NCBI GenBank assembly: GCA_963782595.1
Contig: CAWAKJ010000003.1
Span: forward strand, 124,001 to 188,000
DNA length: 64,000 nt
From: JAMQPK01 sp963782595
GTDB taxonomy: Bacteria; Acidobacteriota; Vicinamibacteria; Vicinamibacterales; JAMQPK01
Reading direction: 5' to 3'
The translations under genes were made by a program, and so were the position numbers. Positions 37,531 through 44,450 of this stretch are shown piece after piece. The notes below the pieces were generated by a model. That model made no database searches, was not told the origin of the DNA, and saw only the letters and a program-made list of their open reading frames with translations. Position 1 is the first letter of the stretch. Every line of letters begins with the position of its first letter.

Positions 37531-38166
37531 CTAGCGAACGAGGATGGTATCGCCCGGGAGCAGCCGGATGTTCTGCTCGAGGTTCTTGCCTTCGACCACA
37601 TCGTTGTAGTCGAACTTGTAACGTCGCTCTTTACCGTTTTCGTTGCGGACGATCACGACGTCGCCCTTCTTGGCGCCCTCGAGGAAACCGCCTGCCCCTC
37701 CGATTGCCTGCATCACGTTCAACTCGCTCCCGAGCGTGAACGACCCGGGCCTGGCAACTTCGCCGATGATGTACACCTTGCGGCTGTTTACGGCCTTCAC
37801 GATGACGGTTGCCCCGGCGTCCCGTACGAACTTCGTGCCTATCTTCGCGATCGACTCGGCGAGCTGTTCCGGCGTCATTCCGGCGGCCGGTACGTCGTTC
37901 AGAATCGGCAGCGAGATCTTTCCATCCGGGCGCACCAGCACCTCGGCTGACAGTTCCTTGGCGTTCCAGAACACGATGTTCAGGACGTCTTCGGCGCCGA
38001 TGACGTAGTCCTTGGGCAACGTCGGAGGCTCGAGCGGTTTTCCAGGGGTCGCTGTCGTGTTGACGCTCTGCGGTGCGGGCGTGGACTGCGCTGCGAGCGG
38101 CGCAGACGCCGAGGCGCATAGACACGCAAAGAGGAAGCGGTAATTCCGCACACTGTTCAGCTTCAT
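37531..38166 (-). CDS. Polysaccharide export protein (Wza/GumB-like, Poly_export + SLBB)
   Basis: From ATG 38164-38166 (MKLNSVRNYRFLFACLCASA) the protein is 211 residues with an N-terminal export signal; a lipobox is not obvious. The Poly_export domain is YVIGAEDVLNIVFWNAKELS and VLVRPDGKISLPILNDVPAA, followed by GMTPEQLAESIAKI. The SLBB domain is VYIIGEVARPGSFTL with VMQAIGGAGGFLEGAKKGDV. It is the periplasmic/outer-membrane export channel subunit and the first gene of the operon. An ATG 15 bp upstream is possible but gives a poorer signal. Confidence 0.9.
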   Translation of the reverse strand: MKLNSVRNYRFLFACLCASASAPLAAQSTPAPQSVNTTATPGKPLEPPTLPKDYVIGAEDVLNIVFWNAKELSAEVLVRPDGKISLPILNDVPAAGMTPEQLAESIAKIGTKFVRDAGATVIVKAVNSRKVYIIGEVARPGSFTLGSELNVMQAIGGAGGFLEGAKKGDVVIVRNENGKERRYKFDYNDVVEGKNLEQNIRLLPGDTILVR

Positions 38167-38419
38167 TTGGCGCTCCGGCACAAAGCTTCGCCCCGTGACT
38201 CACATGCGGAGCCTGGCGACGGCCAGGCGACGGTCCGTTTGAGTCGTGTTCGGAAAGAGGCGCTTTCACGACTGTTTCCGTTAAAACTGTTTTGAAAGAT
38301 GGACGATGAGCGGAGGTGTGTCCAGTGGGCACCAGACAAATAGGGGCATCGCACACGTGATTGAACTGTTTATCCCAAAGTCGTCCTGTGGCCGCATGCA
38401 GACACTAAAGACACGTAAG
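38167..38419 (-). promoter_or_regulatory. Leader region of the polysaccharide operon with a stem-loop
   Basis: This 253-bp stretch lies between an HTH gene and the first export gene and holds no credible gene. At 38211-38228 GCCTGGC and GCCAGGC are separated by GACG, a perfect 7-bp stem 45 bases before the start codon, which could act as an attenuator or mRNA stabiliser. Promoter hexamers could not be fixed; I found no convincing sigma-54 -24/-12 pair. Confidence 0.35.
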
Positions 38420-38719
38420 TCACGCAACGCCCGACTTCTTGAACACGCGCTTCAGGCCAATCGCCTTCGGCAACTTGCCGGTTCGCGATGCGATGGCTTC
38501 ATCGGTGACGGGCGCGCCGGCGCCCACGCGTGCCTGCTGTTCGAACTCGAGCGCCGCGGCCGTGCGCACGCGAACCAGCCGCGAGCCGAGCTGGATGGCC
38601 TCGAGCGCGCCAGAATCGATGCGTTTGTAGATTTGCTGCCGGCTGACACCCCAGTACTCAGCGAGTTCGGCGATCGTGACGTAACGGGCCTGATGCGAAG
38701 TGAGGTCGCGAATGGGCAT
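38420..38719 (-). CDS. Excisionase/MerR-type HTH DNA-binding protein, copy 1
   Basis: From ATG 38717-38719 (MPIRDLTSHQARYVTIAELA) the protein is 99 residues. ELAEYWGVSRQQIYKRIDSG followed by ALEAIQLGSRLVRVRTAAAL is a helix-turn-helix of the excisionase (helix_turn_helix_17) family, with a wing that contacts DNA. The basic tail ends VFKKSGVA. It is codirectional with and directly upstream of the polysaccharide operon, so it is a candidate regulator of it. The frame continues upstream to 38743, but the ATG chosen starts at the first conserved residue and matches copy 2. A direct repeat pair lies 26 bp upstream. Confidence 0.75.
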   Translation of the reverse strand: MPIRDLTSHQARYVTIAELAEYWGVSRQQIYKRIDSGALEAIQLGSRLVRVRTAAALEFEQQARVGAGAPVTDEAIASRTGKLPKAIGLKRVFKKSGVA

Positions 38720-38744
38720 CGGCGCTCCACACGAAACGTACAAT

Positions 38745-38777
38745 TTTGAAATCGACCGACAGATTTGAAATCGATCG
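38745..38777. promoter_or_regulatory. Direct repeats, possible operator for the HTH gene
   Basis: TTTGAAATCGACCG at 38745-38758 and TTTGAAATCGATCG at 38764-38777 are repeated with a 19-bp period, immediately upstream of the HTH gene. A pair of near-identical sites on nearly the same DNA face suits autoregulation by the small HTH protein or its paralogue. This is inferred from position only. Confidence 0.4.
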
Positions 38778-38861
38778 GCCGAAAGGCGTATGTAACGTGC
38801 GGATGAATGGAGTGTCTAGAGAGTAGCGGCCTTCGTGCGCTCAAACGCCACTAACGACTCA

Positions 38862-39125
38862 TCAGGCACGACGGCGATCTTTGAGGGCGATCCTTCTTGA
38901 ACCCATCTGGCTTTCCTCCCGCGTGCCGCGCATGTTGGCGCTTCGCTCGAACGCGTGCGCATCGGAAGTACGGATCCGCAGGAGGCGTGGACCAAGCCGG
39001 ATGGCGGGCAAAGTGCCTGCTTCGATCTGTTTGTAAATCTGTTTTCGGCCAACGAGCCAGTACTGCGCCAGTTCCGCTACGGTGACGTAAGGCTCGGAAT
39101 GTGACTGAAGGTCCTTTAGCGGCAT
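38862..39125 (-). CDS. Excisionase/MerR-type HTH DNA-binding protein, copy 2
   Basis: From ATG 39123-39125 (MPLKDLQSHSEPYVTVAELA) the protein is 87 residues. ELAQYWLVGRKQIYKQIEAG with TLPAIRLGPRLLRIRTSDAH aligns closely with the HTH protein at 38420-38719, including the M-P-x-x-D-L-x-S-H start. It has a different, highly basic tail. It is a paralogue, perhaps forming hetero-oligomers or competing for the same sites. In-frame codons upstream to 39167 are less likely. Together the two genes form a small regulatory unit between glnN and the polysaccharide operon. Confidence 0.72.
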   Translation of the reverse strand: MPLKDLQSHSEPYVTVAELAQYWLVGRKQIYKQIEAGTLPAIRLGPRLLRIRTSDAHAFERSANMRGTREESQMGSRRIALKDRRRA

Positions 39126-39466
39126 ACGACCGACCCCTTGCAAATTGACCGCGACGTCTTCGTGCACACGAAATGGTCGGGCAATGTCTAGAATCCTACC
39201 GTACGAAGGGGCACAGAAGACGGAGAGAAGTGTGCAAAAATTTAGCAGCGCCGAAGCGTCGCTGAGTGTACGGTTTTAATGCTGTCCAATGCCCGCGTGA
39301 TGCTGACAAAGTCAGCCAATCGGATGACTAATGCTCGACCGTGAGCGGGAGCTGGCAAACTGCGTCAGCACCGCTTGAACAGTTGGTCTGGCCGCCGCGA
39401 GCGGGACGAACGCGGCAACGACAACCTTGTGACCGGCCAATCGAAAACACACAACTGTGTCGGAAC

Positions 39467-39501
39467 GTAGGGCGGGTCTTGAACTGCAAGACCCGGCCTA
39501 C
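39467..39501. repeat. GTAGGGCGGGTC palindromic repeat, intergenic copy
   Basis: GTAGGGCGGGTCTTG, loop AACTG, CAAGACCCGGCCTAC form a 15-bp stem with one mismatch. The same element occurs inside coding genes at 49978-50014 and in reduced form at 53297-53321, and all three are preceded by or contain GTAGGGCGGGTC. It is a REP-like dispersed repeat. Confidence 0.75.
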
Positions 39502-39715
39502 TATTCGATGGCAGAACGGCGCCGTTCTCCAGGTTTTTAGAAGGCTACATTTATGTCGTCTAATCCCATGTCATCCTACTGGATTGTTGGACCTTGCAGC
39601 GGCCGCAAACGTGCGGCAAGACGGTATATTTGGCGCGGTTTCTTAACAAAAACGTCGAAAGCGCCTGCACCGGCATCAGTTACCGGATTTGGCGCTGATC
39701 TTGATATCGCCAACG

Positions 39716-39744
39716 TTAGGCATCGTGTTTTCATCTGCTAGAAT
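39716..39744 (+). promoter_or_regulatory. Possible sigma-70-type promoter of glnN
   Basis: TTAGGC at 39716-39721 and TAGAAT at 39739-39744 are 17 bp apart, 57 bp upstream of the glnN ATG. The -10 is reasonable; the -35 is weak. A good ribosome binding site (AAGGAGGA, 39788-39795) precedes the ATG. Confidence 0.3.
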
Positions 39745-39801
39745 GCACGGCCACCCTCGCATTAATACATAACAACGTCGCGCGACTAAGGAGGACGGTA
39801 C

Positions 39802-41973
39802 ATGGGCTCAGCGGTACTGAATGAGGCGATCAGCGCGATTCGCGTCTGGTCTGAAGCGAAGCGGAAAGAGTCGCCCAACGGCAAGGGTTCGTTCGGCAGC
39901 CTCGTGTTCGACGACGCCGAGCAGCAGAAACGGCTGCCGAAGAATGTGTACGAGGCGTTGCGGCGCACGGTGACGCGCGGCGAGTCGCTCGATCCGTCCG
40001 GCGCCGACGCTGTCGCTTCGGCGCTGAAGGACTGGGCCATCGAGCACGGCGCCACCCATTACACGCACTGGTTCCAGCCGCTCACCGGCATCACCGCGGA
40101 GAAGCACGACTCGTTCCTCGCCCCTGTCACCGATGGCCGGGCTGTCTACGAGTTCTCCGGCAAGGAGCTCGTCAAGGGCGAGCCCGATGCGTCGAGCTTC
40201 CCGTCAGGCGGTATGCGCTCGACATTCGAAGCGCGCGGCTACACCGCATGGGACCCGACGAGCCCGCCATGGCTGCTGAAGAGCGGTTCGGCGGCGACGC
40301 TCGTCATTCCGACGGCGTTCGTCAGCTGGACCGGAGAGGCGCTGGACAAGAAAACGCCGCTGCTGCGCTCGATGGAAGCGCTCTCGAAGCAGGCTGTCCG
40401 GGTGCTGAAGCTCTTCGGGTCGAAGGCCGATCGCGTCATCACAACCTGCGGTCCCGAGCAGGAGTATTTCCTCATCGATCTCAACTTCTATCTCTCGCGC
40501 CCCGACCTGATCAACGCGGGCCGCACGCTGTTTGGCGCGAAACCGCCGAAGGGGCAGGAGCTTGAAGACCAGTACTTCGGCGCGATTGCCGAGCGTGCGA
40601 TGGACTTCATGTCGGAAATCGAGACCGAGCTGTACAAGGTAGGCGTGCCCGTGAAGACGCGGCACAACGAAGTGGCGCCCAGCCAGTACGAGATTGCGCC
40701 TATCTTCGAGAACGCGAACCTGGCCACCGATCATCAGATGATGACGATGGAGACGATGCGCCGGACGGCCCCGAAGTTCGGCCTCGCGTGCCTGTTGCAC
40801 GAGAAGCCGTTTGCCGGCGTCAACGGCTCGGGCAAACACCTTAACTGGTCGATGAGCGACAGCCTCGGCAACAACCTGCTGAGCCCGGGCAAGAATCCGC
40901 ACGATAACGCCCAGTTCCTCGTGTTCTGCACTGCGGTGCTGCGCGCGGTGAACAAGTGGCAGGGGCTCCTGCGGGCGAGCATCGCCAGCGCCGGCAACGA
41001 TCACCGGCTGGGCGCGAACGAAGCCCCCCCGGCGATCATTTCGGTGTTCCTGGGCGACATGCTCACGGACATCTTCGAGCAGATCGAAAAGGGCGGCGCG
41101 AAGAGCAGCAAGCACGGCGGCGAGCTCGATACCGGCGTCATGGTGCTGCCGAAGCTGCCGCGCGACGCGGGCGATCGCAACCGGACGAGCCCGTTTGCGT
41201 TCACCGGCAACAAGTTCGAGTTCCGAGCGGTCTCGTCGGGCCAGAGCATCGCCTATCCGAACATCGCCCTGAACGTGGCGGTGGCCGAGTCGCTCGATTT
41301 CATGGCGACCGAGCTCGAGAAGGCGACCAAGGGCGGAAAGTCGGTCGAGAAGGCCGTGGCCGAGCTGCTGCCCAAGGTGATCAAGGAGAACAAGCGGATC
41401 ATCTTCAACGGGAACAACTACTCGAAAGAGTGGGAGAAGGAAGCGGGCAAACGCGGCCTGCTGAACCTGAAGAACACCGTGGATGCGCTTCCGGAGCTCA
41501 CCACCAAGGAAGTCGTGGGCACGTTCGAGAAGTACAAGGTGCTCAACGAGCGCGAGCTGCACGCGCGCTACGAGATCATGGTCGAGACCTACAACAAGAC
41601 CGTCAACGTCGAAGGGCAGTTGATGGTGTTGATGGCCAATCGCTACATCCTGCCGGCGGCGCTTGAATATCAGAAGCAGGTCGCGCAGAGTGTGGCCGCG
41701 GTGAAGCAGGCCGGCGGCAAGTCGGTCGAGGGAAGGAAACTCCTCGACAAGGTGACCAAGCTCACCGACAAGCTGAAGGCTACGACCGACAAGCTCGAGA
41801 AGACCCTCGCACACGAGAGCAACGGGTCGGCCGAAAAGCACGCGAAGCACTATCGCGACGGCGTGATTCCGGTCATGGCCTCGTTGCGCGAGACGGGCGA
41901 CGAGCTCGAGTGCCTCGTGCCGCACGAACTGTGGCCGTTTTCGACGTACCGCGAGATGTTGTTTATCAAGTAA
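39802..41973 (+). CDS. glnN: Glutamine synthetase type III
   Basis: The 723-residue length and order of motifs fit the large GSIII family (usually about 700-730), not the shorter GSI. Seen are HYTHWFQPLTGITAEKHDSF, SFPSGGMRSTFEARGYTAWD, CGPEQEYFLIDLNFYLSRPD (metal-binding glutamates), KTRHNEVAPSQYEIAPIFEN, and GVNGSGKHLNWSMSD. NRTSPFAFTGNKFEFRAV is the ATP/ammonia-site arginine region. It makes glutamine from glutamate, ammonia and ATP. It stands alone with its own ribosome binding site (AAGGAGGA). It is intact over 2.2 kb, in contrast to the polysaccharide genes. No PII or GlnA partner is near. Confidence 0.96.
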   Translation: MGSAVLNEAISAIRVWSEAKRKESPNGKGSFGSLVFDDAEQQKRLPKNVYEALRRTVTRGESLDPSGADAVASALKDWAIEHGATHYTHWFQPLTGITAEKHDSFLAPVTDGRAVYEFSGKELVKGEPDASSFPSGGMRSTFEARGYTAWDPTSPPWLLKSGSAATLVIPTAFVSWTGEALDKKTPLLRSMEALSKQAVRVLKLFGSKADRVITTCGPEQEYFLIDLNFYLSRPDLINAGRTLFGAKPPKGQELEDQYFGAIAERAMDFMSEIETELYKVGVPVKTRHNEVAPSQYEIAPIFENANLATDHQMMTMETMRRTAPKFGLACLLHEKPFAGVNGSGKHLNWSMSDSLGNNLLSPGKNPHDNAQFLVFCTAVLRAVNKWQGLLRASIASAGNDHRLGANEAPPAIISVFLGDMLTDIFEQIEKGGAKSSKHGGELDTGVMVLPKLPRDAGDRNRTSPFAFTGNKFEFRAVSSGQSIAYPNIALNVAVAESLDFMATELEKATKGGKSVEKAVAELLPKVIKENKRIIFNGNNYSKEWEKEAGKRGLLNLKNTVDALPELTTKEVVGTFEKYKVLNERELHARYEIMVETYNKTVNVEGQLMVLMANRYILPAALEYQKQVAQSVAAVKQAGGKSVEGRKLLDKVTKLTDKLKATTDKLEKTLAHESNGSAEKHAKHYRDGVIPVMASLRETGDELECLVPHELWPFSTYREMLFIK

Positions 41974-41981
41974 AACGAAAC

Positions 41982-42058
41982 AGGAGATTAGGAGATCAGG
42001 AGGGCCAGGAGAATTCTTTCAAAAAGAGTTCTCCTACTCTCCTCATCTCCTGCTGAGC
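41982..42058. terminator. Inverted-repeat terminator between convergent genes
   Basis: An imperfect inverted repeat, with AGGAGATTAGGAGATCAGGA on the left and TCTCCTCATCTCCTGCTGAG on the right, and CCAGGAGAATTCTTTC / AAAGAGTTCTCC at the centre, fills the gap between glnN (plus) and the PhoD gene (minus). It can fold on either strand and probably stops both transcripts. The AGGAGATCAGGAG core recurs at 44077-44104 and 44404-44432. Confidence 0.6.
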
Positions 42059-42073
42059 GTTTTTCGTTGGCTT

Positions 42074-43612
42074 TTACGTCGGATCGAGATCGACCGTGTA
42101 GATAACGTCCCCCGCCAGGTTCCTCAACTCGACCGTCATCACCCTCGTTCTTCCTGAGATCCGCACAAGACCGAAGAATTGAAGACCGTCGCTCGGCGGC
42201 CTGTTCGGCGGCATTCCGGCCGGCACGCTCGAAAAGCGCAGCTCGGGCCCGAATGTGCCGTCGAGCTCAGCAGGCCCGAACGTGCCGGCGTTCATCGGCC
42301 CGGCGACGAATTCCCAGAACGGATTGAAGTCCTTGAATCGTGCCCGCTGAGGATCGTAATGATGCGCCGCCGCGTAATGCACATCGCCGGTGACCCAGAC
42401 GACGTTGCGGATGTTCTGCCGGCGCAGGAATCGGAGCAGGTCGGCAATCTCGAACTCGCGCCCGAGCGGCGAGCCTCCTTCGCCGTTGGCGATGGCTTCG
42501 AACGCGGTTTCGCCGTCGCGAACGACGAGCCCGATCGGGAGATCGCTCGCAATGACTTTCCACACCGCCGGGGAGGACTGCAGCGCGCGCTTCAGCCACA
42601 CCATCTGCTGCGCACCCGCGTGAATCGTGTCGCTACCAGGCGCCGGCTGCCGGTTGGGAGAATTCGGCGACCGGTAAGTGCGCAGATCGAGCGCGAACAG
42701 GTCGACGAGCGGTCCGTACGAACACGCTCGATAGATGGGTGCCGGCTGTCCGGGCGAGCGTCGAATCGGTGAGTATTCGAGAAACGCGCGGCGCGCGTGC
42801 GCGGCCAGCACACGCGAGTCCTTCTCCTTGTAGCGATCGTCGGCCTCGAGGCTCATGCCGGGAAACCAGTTGTTCTTCACCTCGTGATCGTCCCAGAGGA
42901 CGAGCTGCGGAATCTCGGCGTTGAAGCGGCGGACGTTGTCGTCGAGCAGGTTGTACACGTAGTTTCCGCGGAACTCGTCCAGCGTCTCCGCCACCTTGGA
43001 CTTCTCCCTTGTGGTGACGTTCCTCCACACGCGGCCTTCAGCAAGGGGGATCTCCGGAGGCACGGGCGAGTCGGCGTAGATCGTGTCGCCGCAATGGATG
43101 AACAGGTCGGGGCGCGCGCGGCGAATCGTTTCGTACATCCGCATGCCGCCGAATTCCTTGTTGATGCCCCATCCCTGGCCGACCGTATCGGCCGACCAGG
43201 CAAGCGTGACGTCGCGCGGCGCTGCCGGCGCGGAGAGGAAGCTTCCGGCTGCCGGTGCGCTGAGGTTGCGCGGGTTACTGAGATCTTCGAAGAGCACACG
43301 ATAGAAAATTCGCTGCCCCCGCGGCAGGCCCGACACGTCGACGCGCGCCGTAAAGCCCGCTGACCCGTCCGTCGCCGGGCCTCGCGCGCGCTGCGCGTTC
43401 TGAAAGGATTCGGTCGTCGACCATTCGACGAGCATCCGTGCGGGACGGTCGGTCCGGCCCCAGATGATCGCGCGATCTCGCGTGACATCGCCACTGGCCA
43501 CGCCATACGGAATGCCGGGCCGGCCCCCGTCCTGCCGCACGAAGGCAAAGGCGCCGGCCGCCATCAACGTGGTCGACAGAAACGTCCGACGATCTCGATA
43601 GCGGGGATTCAT
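42074..43612 (-). CDS. PhoD-like alkaline phosphatase/phosphodiesterase, exported
   Basis: The 512-residue protein starts MNPRYRDRRTFLSTTLMAAG, a twin-arginine (RRTFL) signal. Next is a PhoD_N domain (GIPYGVASGDVTRDRAIIWG) and the metallophosphatase: FIHCGDTIYADSPVP, VLWDDHEVKNNWFPGMSL, VIASDLPIGLVVRDG, and VWVTGDVHYAAAHHY, which supply the metal ligands. It would release phosphate from phosphodiesters or monoesters outside the inner membrane. It is transcribed towards glnN and diverges from a small membrane protein gene. No Pho-box was recognised. Confidence 0.88.
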   Translation of the reverse strand: MNPRYRDRRTFLSTTLMAAGAFAFVRQDGGRPGIPYGVASGDVTRDRAIIWGRTDRPARMLVEWSTTESFQNAQRARGPATDGSAGFTARVDVSGLPRGQRIFYRVLFEDLSNPRNLSAPAAGSFLSAPAAPRDVTLAWSADTVGQGWGINKEFGGMRMYETIRRARPDLFIHCGDTIYADSPVPPEIPLAEGRVWRNVTTREKSKVAETLDEFRGNYVYNLLDDNVRRFNAEIPQLVLWDDHEVKNNWFPGMSLEADDRYKEKDSRVLAAHARRAFLEYSPIRRSPGQPAPIYRACSYGPLVDLFALDLRTYRSPNSPNRQPAPGSDTIHAGAQQMVWLKRALQSSPAVWKVIASDLPIGLVVRDGETAFEAIANGEGGSPLGREFEIADLLRFLRRQNIRNVVWVTGDVHYAAAHHYDPQRARFKDFNPFWEFVAGPMNAGTFGPAELDGTFGPELRFSSVPAGMPPNRPPSDGLQFFGLVRISGRTRVMTVELRNLAGDVIYTVDLDPT

Positions 43613-43683
43613 GCTCGCACTTTAAGGTATAGTCCTCTGCCATCCAAGCCGTTGAGGGGTTGGAGCCAATCTGGGAGGACCCG

Positions 43684-44070
43684 ATGGACACCCATGTGAA
43701 GGTTCTCGCTGTCCTTTACATTGTTTTCGGCGCGCTCGGAACTCTGCTGGGGCTCGGCCTGATGGCGCTGCTCAGCTTCATCGGCGTGGCCGGCGCGGCC
43801 TCCGATCCCGACGCGTGGATGGCGTTGCCCATTCTGGGCATTACCGGGGCCGCCCTCGGTGTGTTCCTGCTCATCCTGTCGTTGCCAGGCGTGATTGCCG
43901 GATTCGGCCTGCTGAAATACCGGCCGTGGGCGCGGATTCTCACCATCGTGCTCTCCGCGCTCAATCTGATGAACATCCCGTTGGGGACGATTATCGGCGT
44001 CTACGGCTTGTGGGTGATGCTATCGGACGAAGGCTCGCGATTGTTCGCGCGGCCGCCGGTGAGTACCTAG
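43684..44070 (+). CDS. Small membrane protein of unknown function
   Basis: From ATG 43684 (MDTHVKVLAVLYIVFGALGT), preceded by GGGAGGA, the protein is 128 residues with three or four hydrophobic helices: VLYIVFGALGTLLGLGLMAL, LGITGAALGVFLLILSL, GVIAGFGLLKYRPWARIL and LNLMNIPLGTIIGVYGLWVM. Proteins of this size and pattern are common and unnamed; I recognise no domain with certainty. An in-frame ATG 24 bp upstream lacks a ribosome binding site. Divergent from the PhoD gene; downstream lies the repeat-rich spacer. Confidence 0.7.
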   Translation: MDTHVKVLAVLYIVFGALGTLLGLGLMALLSFIGVAGAASDPDAWMALPILGITGAALGVFLLILSLPGVIAGFGLLKYRPWARILTIVLSALNLMNIPLGTIIGVYGLWVMLSDEGSRLFARPPVST

Positions 44071-44128
44071 AAAAACCAACAGGAGATCAGGAGATCAGGA
44101 GAAAATTTCCTCTGATCCTCCCCCGGGT

Positions 44129-44390
44129 TCGACGCGGAGGCGCAGAGGCGCAGAGGAACACAATGGCGTGCGATGCAGCGTGACGGCCCTTTGTGTTGTG
44201 CGTCAGTGTGCCTTGTCCGAGGCATCGACGTCGTGGGCCGCGGACGCGGCCCACGCGTAGAGAAGAAGATCGCCGAGTACAAGAGCCAGGGTCGAGTTGC
44301 TCTTGTACTCGGCGATCTTCTTCTCTACGCGCGCCCACGGCGCGACGTCGATGCAGAGACTCTGTGGTAATGACCAGCGATGTGGGACTC
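44129..44390. mobile_element. MITE-like repeat, copy 1 (left end present, right end lost)
   Basis: The left 120 bp (TTCGACGCGGAGGCGCAGAG at 44129, then GGCGTGCGATGCAGCGTGAC, and GCATCGACGTCG with GGGCCGCGGACGCGGC) match the element at 46623-46832. The right part, ending near GGTAATGACCAGCGATG, also corresponds, but the right terminal inverted repeat is missing. A 33-bp perfect hairpin (44254-44331) sits inside and is absent from copy 2. The element occupies the spacer between a membrane protein gene and the SelA-like gene. It holds no transposase, so it would need to be moved in trans. Confidence 0.6.
44254..44331. repeat. Perfect 33-bp inverted repeat (long hairpin)
   Basis: The arm 44254-44286, beginning CGCGTAGAGAAGAAGATCGC, is the exact reverse complement of 44299-44331, with a 12-bp loop. 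Outside it GCATCGACGTCG (44222-44233) pairs with CGACGTCGATGC (44343-44354), so the whole 133 bp folds as a nested structure. It is much longer than a typical terminator stem. Confidence 0.85.
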
Positions 44391-44450
44391 GGATACAGGA
44401 AGCAATTCTCCTAACCTCCTAGTCTCCTGTTTATTGTCAAAGGAGATCAC

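Larger units (their letters stand above)
39126..39801. other. 676-bp intergenic region between divergent genes
   Basis: The stretch separates the HTH genes (minus) from glnN (plus). No reading frame here looks coding. It contains a palindromic repeat at 39467-39501 and a possible glnN promoter at 39716-39744. The HTH-proximal third includes TCTAGA (39188-39193), and a short AT-rich run at 39237-39245. Nothing else was recognised. Confidence 0.6.

Noticed and set aside
38167..38419. A sigma-54 promoter upstream of the polysaccharide operon
   Set aside because: No GG-N10-GC pair with the right neighbours was found by eye.
40204..41925. A 573-codon open frame antisense to glnN
   Set aside because: It is a mirror of the GC-rich codon use of glnN, has no recognisable domain, and would overlap an unmistakable gene along its whole length.
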